Assembly (NCBI GenBank): GCA_020205615.1
Contig: CM035171.1
Span: 125,596,132-125,660,131, forward strand
DNA length: 64,000 nucleotides
From: Panax quinquefolius
Taxonomy: Eukaryota > Streptophyta > Magnoliopsida > Apiales > Araliaceae
Reading direction: 5' to 3'
Part shown: piece after piece, positions 1-10,570 of the stretch
How the letters are laid out: every line of letters begins with the position of its first letter
Numbering within the stretch: position 1 is the first letter of the stretch
Notes under the pieces: model-generated
What the model was told of the DNA's origin: nothing
Database searches by the model: none
Seen by the model: the letters and a program-made list of their open reading frames with translations, nothing else
Made by a program: the position numbers and the translations under genes

Positions 1-456
1 TTCTAATGGATTGTTGCTTCCACGCAGCTTGTTGATCTAAAACTTGTTGTCTATTATATTTTATCGATTTTTCCTGCTGAAGACTAACGATAATTTGTCA
101 GATATTATCTTAGTCATAATATTTTTTACCGGGCTAGTTGAGCTCACCCTTTCCTTTTGCTCCATTTTTCTCGTGAGGCAAGAACATAAAGCAGAACCAA
201 GTAGGGGTACGGAGTGATGGTTCTAGAAAGATGTTTTAATAGCCTTTCACTATTTCGTAAAATAGTGTTTGAATAATTGTAATGAGGACTTATTTGAGTG
301 TGGATATTGCCTGTAAGACAATATTTGTATTTAAACTCACAAGTATGTGTTGTCGTATTTTGCATGACAATCAGATTATCAAGTTGTAGTTTGCTTTCGC
401 ATCATGTATTTTGGCGACTTTGAACGGGTGTTGAATACCTATTTTGGGGGCGCCAT
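1..456 (+). repeat. 3' portion of the 5' LTR of element A (subtype C)
   Basis: The sequence aligns by eye with 38340-38729 plus 49383-49441 and with the end of the solo LTR at 3373-6304. It ends in a GGGGGCGCCA block, the shared LTR 3' end of this family, followed by the primer binding site. The usual terminal CACA looks eroded to CAT. The start of this LTR is off the left edge. Confidence 0.85.
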
Positions 457-459
457 GCT

Positions 460-472
460 TGGTATCAAAGAT
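460..472 (+). other. Primer binding site (initiator tRNA-Met type)
   Basis: TGGTATCAAAGA lies four bases after the LTR end. It differs at one early position from TGGTATCAGAG, the usual plant LTR-retrotransposon site complementary to the 3' end of initiator tRNA-Met. It would prime minus-strand DNA synthesis. Confidence 0.75.
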
Positions 473-644
473 TAGTGGATACGATCTCCTGGGTGAGATG
501 TGAGATAAGAACTAGGAGGGAGAGACGGGAAATCCTTCACTAAGATAACCTACCTAATTTTATTTGGTATTTAATTGGTCGGTCGAGTATATAGGATAAT
601 ATGTGATTTGTTAATTAACCCTTGTTTTATGGCAAGATTTAAGA

Positions 645-1854
645 ATGGCATCGTGAAATATTAACGATGAGTGAATGAGACAGTGGAGACACCTTTACTC
701 AATACCCAGGATAAGGTGCAGCAGGAAGACAATAATCCTTAGGTAAACAATAACACCGATGAAATGGTGAATGATGGGATGTTCAGAGGCTTTATGCAAT
801 TTATGCAACATCAGGCGAAAGCGGTTTCTATTCAATATGCAGGTGGAAACAATGGCAACCCACGGTCGGTCACCGCTAAGCAGTTCAAGGAGCTGGGACC
901 ACCAGAGTTTTTGGGAAAGCCAGAACCACTTTCGGCAGAGACGTGGATAAAGCAGATCACCAAGATATTTGATGTTTTGGGATGTTTCGAGGAGCAAAAG
1001 GTTCCCTTTGCCACCTTTATGTTGCGAGGAGAGGTTGATTACTGGTGGGAATCGGTAAAGCGTACTCAACTTGCCGCACTGAAGATGTCTTGGGAGAAGT
1101 TTCAAGAATTGTTCAATGACAAGTACTTTCCCAAAGTATTCGGCATACGGGTAAGGAGGTCGAGTTCATCAAGTTGGAGCAAAACAATATGAACGTGTTT
1201 AAAGACGAAGCTAAGTTTCATGGGTTATCCCGATTTGCATCCCATTTGGTTGATAATGAGGAACGAATGACACGAATGTTTCGCGAGGTTCAAACCCGAA
1301 ATACGCCAATATCTCATTTCTCACAAACTTTGTTTATATTCGATGTTGTGAATAGGGCTCAATTAGTGGAGCGTGATAATGAGCCAATTTCAATCAAGGA
1401 TAACGAGCAACAACACGATAATAATCGTACAAAGGATAACGGTCATCTGAACAATGATAACCATCGTGGAAGAAATTATCATGCCAGAAATGGTAACCAC
1501 TTTGTGGTAATCATGGCCAAGATAATAGAAGAAATGATTCAAGTGGAAATTTCAAGAAGAGAATATTTAACGACGACAGAAGACGCCCAAGAACAAAGAC
1601 CAACACCAAAGAACAAATTCTGGGGAAGAGAACCACCGCCGTTAGATGCTACAGATGCGGAGAGGAGGACATATAAGTCCAAACCGGTCCACAACAATCC
1701 AAGGTATGTTACAATGTGGAAAGGAAGGCCGATAGCTCGGGATTGTTCTATAGCGAAACCAAGTTCAATCTGGGATGGTGACTCAAGGGTCATTCCTGAT
1801 AAGTCGAAATCACGGTTCCTCGGAAGAGCGTTTGTCGTGATGGCTAAAACGTGA
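645..1854 (+). pseudogene. gag of element A (frameshifted)
   Basis: Gag forms the particle that packages element RNA. The start at 645 (Met-Ala-Ser) is chosen by comparison with the sister copy at 16121. Recognisable blocks are FKELGPPEFLGKPEPL, AETWIKQITKIFDVL, the WW-containing segment (DYWWESVK) and KYFPKVF, all typical of the gypsy gag core. A frameshift near 1150 moves the frame, after which FIKLEQNNMNVF and the LSRFASHLVDNEER block continue it. Two CCHC zinc-knuckle remnants lie near 1645-1680 and 1705-1750 (CYRCGEE-like, and a second that has lost a Cys). Several stops precede the first clear block. It cannot make an intact Gag. Confidence 0.8.
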
Positions 1855-2094
1855 GGAACCCGAACGAGGTAATTACGGTAAGCTAATCTTGAACTCCCCG
1901 CCAAGTTTATACCTTACTAGATACCTGCTTCTACCCATTCTTTATCTCTCCTGCTTGTGCTCAACGCTTAAACTTGACCGAGAAATTAGACTTTTGATTT
2001 ATCGGTGGAGACTCCGTTGGGTGAAACTTTCGCTACATCCATCGCTTATAAATCTTGCTTAATCCAAGTTGGCACTATCACATTACTCGTTGAT

Positions 2095-2215
2095 CTTATC
2101 TCTTGACAGATACTTGCTTTTGATGTGATTTTAGGAATTGATTGGTTAACCACCATCATGCCAAAATTGATTGTTTTCGTAAGGTCATAGTTTTATATTC
2201 CTAACCAACTCGTTA
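2095..2215 (+). pseudogene. Protease remnant of element A
   Basis: A short stretch reads FDVILGIDWL followed by a His-rich segment and a DCFRKV-like block. This matches the end of the aspartic protease domain in chromoviruses. The upstream active-site Asp-Ser/Thr-Gly could not be placed because the surrounding 1855-2095 is full of stops. Confidence 0.6.
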
Positions 2216-2469
2216 TACTAATTCAAACAACTAAATCACTAAAATCACCACTATCATATCAAGCCATAAAGCTATTCGCTTATTGAAAATGGATGTCATG
2301 CTTTCTTAGCCCATGTTATGGATTTGAACAAAGACAAGTCGATTTGAATAATATTTCTGTTGTTAGAGAATTTCGATGTATTTTCAAGAACTTCCTACCT
2401 ACCCTTTAACGTGATGTCAATTCTTTATCGACCTTTGAGCCGTACAAAACCCATTTCTAAACCCCATAT

Positions 2470-3372
2470 CGAATGGCTCCTATTGAACTTTAGGAGTTAA
2501 AAGTCCAACTACAGGAATTGTTAGACATAGGTTTCATTCTGGCCCCAAGACATCTCCTCGGGGGGTGCCCTGCTTTATTCAGAAAGAAGAAAGACGGAGT
2601 ATGCGATTTCAGTATTGACTACCGAGAATTAAACCATGTCACCATCAAGAATAGGTATCCGCCACCTCGCATTGATGACCTGTTCGACCAACCGCAAGGA
2701 GCACAATTCTTTTCAAAGATCGATCTTCGCTCGGATATCATCACCAAGATTAAAACCGAGGATATTCCAAAGACCGCCTTCGTAACTCCCTAAGACGGCA
2801 TTATGAATTTTAGTCACGTCTTTTGGATCGACTAATGCTCCTCATTGCTTTCATGGATATGATGAACCGAGTATTCAAAGAATATTTGATCGGGCCTCGT
2901 TGTTGTCTTTATGATGACATCCTCATTTATTCCAAAAGACGTGAAGATCATGAAGCACCATTTGAAGCTAATACTTGAAAAGCTTCGTGAAAACAAACTT
3001 TATGTCAAGTTGAAGAAATGCGAAGTTCGCTCGAGGAAGTAGCATTCCTTGGGCACGTGGTGTCAAAACATGGAGTATCTGTTGATCCGGCCAAGATCAA
3101 GCAAGACAAAGTCGGGAGCAACCAAAGTTTCCATGGATCAAGGCATGAAGCTCGACTTAGCCGGGTTATTATCGGAGATTCGTGGAAGGATTTTCTCAAT
3201 TGCTACTCCGCTAACTCAACCGACTTTTAAAGATACAAAATTGTATGGAGCGAGGAATGCGAGAAGAGTTTCCAAGAGCTCAAGAGAGACTCCGCCGCAA
3301 GACTGCTTCGCAATACCATCCGCAGTACGGATGGATTTGTTATATACAAACGATGCTTCAGCAAAGGGTTAG
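2470..3372 (+). pseudogene. Reverse transcriptase of element A (interrupted)
   Basis: Clear RT blocks are [47 protein letters not shown] and EDIPKTAF. A stop follows near 2793. The catalytic region near 2910 carries a one-base deletion just before the Asp-Asp pair, in the context VF(I)DDILIYSK. The LGHVVSKHGVSVDPAKI block near 3050-3100 sits in another frame. The domain runs to 3372, where a solo LTR is inserted, and resumes at 6305 as RNase H. Confidence 0.85.
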
Positions 3373-4345
3373 TGTAAGACCCCAACTTATTATTAATGAA
3401 ATTTAATTTTCTATTTATTATTTTGAAATAAGTAAGGGTTGATTTGATTAATGTGGATAGTTAGGGTTAAATACGCAAATATTTCAAAATAAAGTAAAGG
3501 GTTATAAAATATTCATTGTTGCTTGGGAATATTCGCTTTGGTCGTAAAATATTCATGATCGCTTCTGGGAATATTCGCATTTACCAAAGCCCATGTGTGG
3601 GCCCCATAACTGAAAGCGATTGGATGAGGAAAACGACAAATATAAGTTGTTTAAAAATAACTGCCAGTAGTTGTTACAAGTAATATCGTTGGAATACTTG
3701 GTGGTTAAAACACACTAATCACGCCATTGTGAACAAGAAGATTATCAGATTGCACCAATTATCGATTCTTACGTAAGCAAGGCATTACTCAATAATTGTT
3801 ACAAAGAATTATCGCTCAAGATTTTATTTTATCGATTCAATAATTGTGGTTGATATTTTATATTGTCGTTGTTTCAATAATTATCATTACACAAGATTTT
3901 CCATTATCGGAGCAATAATTCATATTATCCTAATAATAATATTAGAAAACATTATCGCAATGTCTAGAAAGTTCGCTTCAAGGAGAGGTTTGGTCACCTA
4001 ATCAATTGCTGCCAAGAAGAGAAATCCTTATCGAAAGCCCCCTTTCAGGAACCGCCTTGGGTCACAATATTGTGATTCTCAGAATATTATTTGTGAATAA
4101 TTAATTATTGATTCATATGATGAGGAAAATATTGATTTTATATGGATATGTATGGAGAAAAATTTTAAAACGACAATTGTTGAAAATTAATATTTTATCT
4201 TTTTCCGATAAAATAATTCATTTAAATATATTATTTTAATAATATATTGATGGTGATATTTTTACAATAAATTCATGGGTTATAAATAGATGAGGTGGAA
4301 GAGAGAAGATAGAATTGGAATCATTTAATAATTGTAAATATTTTA

Positions 4346-4348
<3 letters not shown>

Positions 4349-4395
<47 letters not shown>

Positions 4396-4418
4396 GTACG
4401 ATTTTGTGTGTGTGTGTG
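4349..4418. repeat. (TA)n and (TG)n microsatellites in solo LTR S1
   Basis: About 22 TA units run from 4349 to 4394, followed after a short spacer by a TG run to about 4418. Both sit in the U3 part of the LTR, upstream of its TATA box. Confidence 0.95.
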
Positions 4419-4865
4419 GAAGAAGTGGTGGGGTAAGAGAAGAAAAAGGGGGAAGAGAGAGAGTTAGTGGAGAATTATGGGAAAGGAAGAAAGAGAAAGG
4501 AAGAGAAGGAAATTAGAAAACTTATCCAGACGCCGATTTTGGTCATTTTTCGCTTGGAATTTGGAAAAATTTCTTCTCAGAAAGTTGTAGAGAATTCGAT
4601 TTCAAAGCAAGAATGGACATAAAATTCGTGATTTTCTCGATAACCGTCTTTTTTCTATGAATTGTTGAAGTTTCAAAAATAAAATAATTTTTATTAATAA
4701 GGGTGGGACCCACTTGTGTTTTAACACATGTGGGTCGCTATTTTTCCAAGATGGCAGGTGTTTGATTTTCAAAATGGTTGGCTTGACAATTGAGGTGGCG
4801 TGAAAGAAGAATAAAGAATAATAATATTTTATTATTTAGTCTCCTTTCATGTTTCTAAGCATTTT

Positions 4866-4877
4866 CCTATAAATAGG
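4866..4877 (+). promoter_or_regulatory. TATA box of solo LTR S1
   Basis: CCTATAAATAGG is followed about 30-60 bases later by leader-like sequence. The same CCTATAAATA block recurs at the matching place in the other forward LTRs (about 9733, 14232, 21020 and 61090), as expected for a Pol II LTR promoter dividing U3 from R. Confidence 0.7.
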
Positions 4878-5141
4878 CGCTTAGGTTAGAATTGAAAATT
4901 ACACCGTAAACAAATTTTCTTTCTCTAGATTATCGAGCGATATTTTGTGAGTATTTTGATATTTTGAGAGTTGTTATTCAAAGTAAGTTTCACAAGACTA
5001 TATCCAAATTCAATGTAAAGATTTGCGGTTATTTTGAGGTAAGTGGATGTTATTTTTTCCTCAAATGATATTATTTCTTCAATGTCATTATGTCAAATAT
5101 TGGTTGTAACTTTTTATCAAATTTGGAACTTTTTCATGCTC

Positions 5142-5235
5142 TGAGTTACTATTCACCAAGTTATTATTCACGAAGTTACTATTCACGAAAGTTACTATTC
5201 ACGAAAGTTACTATTCACAAGTACTATTCATTAAG
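5142..5235 (+). repeat. 15-16 bp tandem array in solo LTR S1
   Basis: Six imperfect copies of a unit around GTTACTATTCACGAA lie downstream of the LTR TATA box, in the predicted transcribed part. Isolated ACTATTCACGAT copies follow to 5330 and recur at 10018-10055 in the 3' LTR of element A. Confidence 0.85.
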
Positions 5236-5564
5236 CGTGAAGATGTTTTTTTGTGGAATTTCTATCTTTTGGTGTTTGAGTTATTATTCACGATACTAAG
5301 ACTATTCACGATACCAAGACTATTCATCTAAAAAATAAAATTTCTTCTTTTCGTCTAAAATATCTATTCGGATACTAGCTTTGATCAGATCCATGTTTTG
5401 ATCATTCTTGAATTTTACACCACTATGATTATTTTTGAGGTATTTTTAAACATGGATAAAACAAAGTACTAATCCTAAATCCTTAATCCTTGCCATTTTG
5501 TTTCATCGGATTCGCTTTTTTTTAAAAATATTTTCATCATCCTCGCCTTAAATGATGATATTAT

Positions 5565-5765
5565 TGAATATCTTCGCCTCAGAAGGCAAAGATGAATGAT
5601 TTTCAAGAATATCTTTGGCCTATAGGCAAAGATGAACAAAAGAGATGAATACGACGATCGATTAATATCTTTCGCCCATAGTGCAAAAGATGAACAGTGT
5701 GTTTAAACGAATACTTAATTAATCGATGAATATCTTCGCCTCAGTAAGGCAAAGATGAATATTTG
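5565..5765 (+). repeat. Serial hairpin repeats in solo LTR S1
   Basis: Four dispersed copies (near 5568, 5606, 5663 and 5731) have the form ATCTTCGCCT, a few bases, then AGGCAAAGAT. Each can fold into a stem of about ten pairs with one G-T or mismatch. The same motif is at 10303-10450 and 20130-20190. Confidence 0.75.
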
Positions 5766-6304
5766 ATTACGATGTATATCGATTGATGTTATGTGGATAA
5801 AAGATAGACGATGAACTTTTAAATTTATACATGTAAGATAGTAGTTTGCATTCTCTACTTAACTCTTCTAATGAATTATTATTTCAATAATATTGATTTA
5901 AAATTTGTTGTTTCATCAGATTCTATTAGATTTTTCCTCGCTGAAGACTAACGATAATTTGTCAGATATTATCTTAGTCATAATATTCTTTTATCGAGCT
6001 AGTTGAGCTCACCCTTTTCCTTTTTGTTCCATTTTTCTCGTGAGGCGAGAATATACGTAGTATTTAGCCTGGGTAATGGAATGAAGGTTCTAGAGAGAGT
6101 TGTTTAGTAGTCCTCACCATTTTGTAAAATAATGTATCAATAAATGTGATGAGGATCTATTTGAGTATAGATATCGTTCTGTAAGATAATATTTGTATTC
6201 AAACTCACAGCTTTATTGTTGTAATAATAAAGTCAGAAGTTGTTTCGCACTCATGTATTGACAACCTCAGAATGGGTGATGTATACCTATTTTGGGGCGC
6301 CACA

Positions 6305-6610
6305 GCTAGACGCTTCTCATGCAACATGGGAAAGTCATAGCCTATGCCTCACGACAACTCAAAGAATATGAGAGGAATTATCCTATCGATGATCTAGAGT
6401 CAAGCAAAGCAATGATTCAAGGTTGAAAATTTGGAGACACTACTCAGATGGGGAGAAAGTGGAGATTTATACTGACCATAAAAGTCTCAAATATTTCTTC
6501 ACCCAAAAGAACTCAACACGCAAGAACGACGTTGGCTTGAACTATTGAAAGATTACGATCACACTATTCAATATCATCTTGGAAAAGCAAACGTAGTAAT
6601 TTAATTGATT
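6305..6610 (+). pseudogene. RNase H domain of element A (resumes after solo LTR)
   Basis: The blocks [30 protein letters not shown] and [15 protein letters not shown] segments are visible across frames. They are the connection/RNase H part that normally follows RT, which confirms that the solo LTR interrupted one continuous polyprotein. Confidence 0.8.
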
Positions 6611-6879
6611 GAGTAGAAGATCATACGCGAAAGTACAAGTGCGATATTCATAATGCAAAGGCCCATTCTCAGATCACTCAGGTAAAGGATGGAGGTAGAA
6701 TTAAAGACCTGTGGACCCACATAATGATGGCAAATATACGAAAGTAGAACCGACTTTAATCGATAAAGTTTAGTTTCGCTTCTGCTACTTAATTCGAGCC
6801 GATACGTATGAAGAAAAAAGTGCAAGAAGGAGCTATTCTAGAAACGAGAATCGATAAAGAAGGAATACTTAGATTCAAC

Positions 6880-8285
6880 TCTGCACTTTCAGGTTCCTAA
6901 CGATTCTCGATTGAAGCATGTAATCATGATGGAGTCACATAACACCCTCGCTTGTAATCCATCCCGGAGTACCAAAATGTATCATGATATTCTACATTCA
7001 TTTTGGTGGAACAATACGAAGAGAGAGATCGCAAGTTTATCTCGAGGTGTTTAACTTGTCAACGGTAAAGGTGGAGCATTATGCCAAAGGCTCCATTACA
7101 ATACTTGAGATTCCAAATAGAAGTGGGGAACACATTACTATGGATTTCAAGCATGTGTCTTCCCAAAGTTTCTCAAGGCATGATGCGATTTGGGTTATTG
7201 TTGATAGATTAACCAAGTCCGCCCATTTCTTACCGATACGTGAGACTTATTCCTCGAACGCCTTGCTCGCATATGCACGTGAATTAGATTGTGAGATTGC
7301 ATGGCATGCCAAGATCCATAATTTCGGATCGCGACCCAAGATTCACTTCACGATTTTGGGTTAGCCAGAAAGCTATGGGCACGGATTTACGATTCTGGGC
7401 TTCAAGATACCATCCTCAAATGGACGGACAATCGAGAGGACTATTCAAACCTTGAAGATCTATTAAGACTTTGTGGTCCTAGATTTTAAAGAAAGTTGGG
7501 ATAAGTATTTGCCATCTGGTGGAATTCTCCCACAACAACAGCTTATCGACAAGTAAAGGTGTGGCTCCGTGGAACGCCTTCGCTCGCATGCACGTGAATG
7601 AGATTGTGAGATCGCATGGCATGCCAAGATCCATAATTTCGGATCGTGACCCAAGATTCACTTCACGATTTTGGGTTAGCTTTGTAGAAAGCTACGGGCA
7701 CGGATTTATTTATCTGGGCTCGCATACCATCCTCAAATGGATTCGACAATCGAGAGGACTATTCAAACCCTCAAGATCTATTAAGACTTTGTGTCCTAGA
7801 TTTTAAAGAAAGTCGATAAGTATTGCCATCGGTGGAATTCTCCTACAACAACAAAGCTTATCGACAAGTAAAGGTGTGGCTCCATTTGAAGCATCAGATG
7901 GACAAAAGTGTCGCTTCCAAAGATATCCGGGACGAGGTAGAGAAGAACGTTGTTGGGACCGAAATTAAGTACGCATGACTACATAAAAGATCCAAATGAT
8001 TCGACAACGATATAAACCAAGACAAGATCGATAAAAGAGTTATGCAGATCTTCATCGAAAATACGTGGAATTTAATATCGGGGATCATGTATTGTTATGT
8101 GTCGCACCATGGAAGTGGAGTTACAAGATTTGGGAAGAGAGGAAAGCTCAATCCACGATTTGTTGGTCCATTCGAGATTCTCAATCGAATAGGAATGTGG
8201 CCTATAGACTCAAAGATTACCTCCAAGTACGTCTCGTGTTCATAATGTTTTCACATATCCATGTTTCCTAAATATGTGAAAGACT
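6880..8285 (+). pseudogene. Integrase of element A, with an internal duplication
   Basis: Visible blocks are an ITMDF start of the catalytic core, the AIWVIVDRLTKSAHFLPI motif, [12 protein letters not shown] near 7640-7670, a VEFSHNN-like segment, and the C-terminal NPRFVGPFEILNRIG motif near 8150. The core is present in part twice, in tandem (7257-7571 and 7573-7884). Frames are broken many times. Confidence 0.82.
7257..7884 (+). repeat. 316-bp tandem duplication in the integrase core
   Basis: Two neighbouring copies are nearly the same in order and sequence, each starting at AACGCCTT and ending at GTGGCTCC. The joint reads GTGGCTCCGTGGAACGCC. The original run continues after the second copy with the expected CCATTTGAAGC. 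Confidence 0.88.
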
Positions 8286-8369
8286 AAACCATATTATCGT
8301 TAGAACCAGACGAGATACCAAGATTTAACGACGTAAGAAGTACTTGTTAAGATCTTCGATATGAAAGAA

Positions 8370-8526
8370 GCATGTCCTACGCATCAAGGTTATACCACAA
8401 GTTAAGGTTTTATGGAGAAACCATGTTATCAAGAAATGACCGGGAGTTTGAATCGTAAATTAAAGCGAGGTATCCTCACCTTTTCAAACACCAGTACGAT
8501 ATCAATTTCGAGGATCTAAATTTCAT
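8370..8526 (+). pseudogene. Chromodomain tail of element A
   Basis: The segment KVLWRNHVIKK is followed by a degenerate tail corresponding to the RYPHLF end. This is the usual C-terminal chromodomain ending of Tekay-type chromoviruses, which bind chromatin marks to guide integration. Stops interrupt it. Confidence 0.65.
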
Positions 8527-8538
8527 AAGGAGGGAGGT
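8527..8538 (+). other. Polypurine tract of element A
   Basis: AAGGAGGGAGGT directly precedes the 3' LTR start (TGTAAGACCCC), the position of the plus-strand primer. Confidence 0.8.
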
Positions 8539-10569
8539 TGTAAGACCCCAACTTTATAAATAAAATTGAATTTCCTCTAATTATTATTATGAATAATAAG
8601 GTATTAATTTGATATAATTCTCGTTATGGGTGAAATGTGCAAATTTTGCAAAATATGCAAGTGGTTATAAAATAATCATCATTGTCAGGGAATATTCGCT
8701 TTGGTCGTGGAATATTCTTGTTGTTGGGAATATTCGTGACGACTCAAGTAGCCATTGTGGGCCCCATAATGTAATAATTGTCGGATAAAAGAAAACGACA
8801 AGTTTGAAGTTTTTATAAATTACTACAGTAGTTGTTACAAGGTTAACAATCATTGAATACCCGGTGGTTAAAAATACGAATAATGCTGTGGATGCACAAG
8901 ATTGATGAATTATCGATCCTTACGTAAGAAGGCACTACTCAATAATTGTTACAATGAGTTATCGCTCAATATTTTATTTTATCGATTCAATAATTGTCAT
9001 ACGTTGATATTTTATATTATCATTTGTTTCAATAATTATCACCGCACAAGATTTCCCATTATCGATCAATAATTCATATTATTTGAATAATATTATTAGA
9101 TAGCATTATTGGCAATGTCTAGAAAGTTTCATAAGGAGAGGTTTGTTCACCTAATCATGGCAAGAAGGAGAAATTCTTATTGAAAAGCCCCTCTTTCCCG
9201 AGAAATCTATTCGTCATTATAAATATGATTCTCGTAATATTATTTATAAATAATTAATTATTGATTCATATGATAAGAAAATATTTATTTTATGTGGATA
9301 TAAATGTTGGATATATTTATTGTGGTTAAAAATGAAGGAGTTAATGTTGATGTGTTTTATCAGTATTTTTGTCGAAATGGAGGTATTAAAAATTAAACCA
9401 CTGTTTTTGAGATATATTGAGTGAGTTATAATTTTTAATCTGACCGCTGGATCGTTGTAATTTTTGGATATGTTATACATATATAAGTTGAGTATATGTC
9501 CATAAATTTTGAACCGTTAAAACCGAACGTATGATTTGTTATGAATTTTAAGAGGTGACCGGTTCGTAAATTGTCAAGTATCCGAATTTAGCATTTTGGT
9601 GGAAAATTCTAGAATCGAGTGGGCCCCACTTGTGGTTGGTGAAGAAATGTGCTAAATTTTATTTCAAATGTGGTGGGTGGGAATAAGAATAGTAAAGCCA
9701 TCAAAGTTGCAGTCAAGTCTGCTAAAAATTTTCCTATAAATAGAGGGCTAAGTTAATTGAAAATAACACCGTAAACATAAGCTTTTCTTTCTCTCTAGAT
9801 TATCGAGTGTATTTTGTGAGTATTTAGATATTTTGAGAGTTTCTATTCATCGCTGCAAGTTTTCTTCAAATTTTATACCGATATTCCCATCGTAAGATCG
9901 ATATTTTCGAGGTAAAGGGTGTTATATTCTTCTTAAAATGATATTTTCTTCAATATCATTATACCAAAATATTGGTATGAACTTTTATCTAATTTGGAAC
10001 ATTTTTTGTGCTCTGGGGTTACTATTCACGATACTCAAGACTATTCACTTATCACTAAGACTATTCAATTTAAAAATGAAATTTTCTTCTTTTGCCTAAG
10101 ATGTCTATTATGGTTACTATCTTTGATCAGATCCATGTTTTGATCTTTATTCTTGAATTTTACTTCAAAATTAGTTATTATGGAGTATTATTGATCTTCG
10201 ATAAACTGCTATACTTAATCCTTACTATTTGTCCTTCCGTCTTCACTAGATTCGCTTTTTTAAAATATTTTTCATCATCCTCAACCCAAAATGATGATAT
10301 TATGAATATCTTTGGTCCAGAAGGCAAAGATGAATGATTAATCGATGAATATCTTTGGGTCTGTAGTATGAAGATGAACAAGTGTAAGAGATGAATAATG
10401 ACCAACTGGTGATATAAAATGAATATCTTTCGCATGTAGTGCAAAGATGAATATTGATTAAAGATGTATATTGATTGTTGTTACAGGATAAAATATTGAT
10501 AATGAACTTTTAAATCTTAGAAGATAGTAGAATTTTTCTACTGACTCTTCTAATGGATTGTCAAGCTTC
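8539..10569 (+). repeat. 3' LTR of element A, first piece (subtype C)
   Basis: It begins TGTAAGACCCCAAC right after the polypurine tract and follows the solo LTR S1 for most of its length. It has a TATA box near 9733 and hairpin repeats at 10303-10450. It breaks off at ATGGATTG...GCTTC, where reverse element B begins. The continuation is at 38334. GCTTC here and GCTTT at 38334-38338 look like the target site duplication of B. Confidence 0.85.
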
Positions 10570-10570
10570 G

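Larger units (their letters stand above)
3373..6304 (+). mobile_element. Solo LTR S1 (subtype C) inside element A
   Basis: It begins TGTAAGACCCCAAC and ends GGGGCGCCACA, the family LTR termini (TG...CA). Left and right flanks are GTTAG (3368-3372) and GCTAG (6305-6309), a 5-bp target site duplication with one transition. No internal region is present, so it is a solo LTR left by LTR-LTR recombination, or an element that lost its interior. It contains a TATA box (CCTATAAATAGG near 4868) and several simple and tandem repeats, listed separately. It is longer than other copies, partly because of a microsatellite-rich segment at about 4200-4700. Confidence 0.88.
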
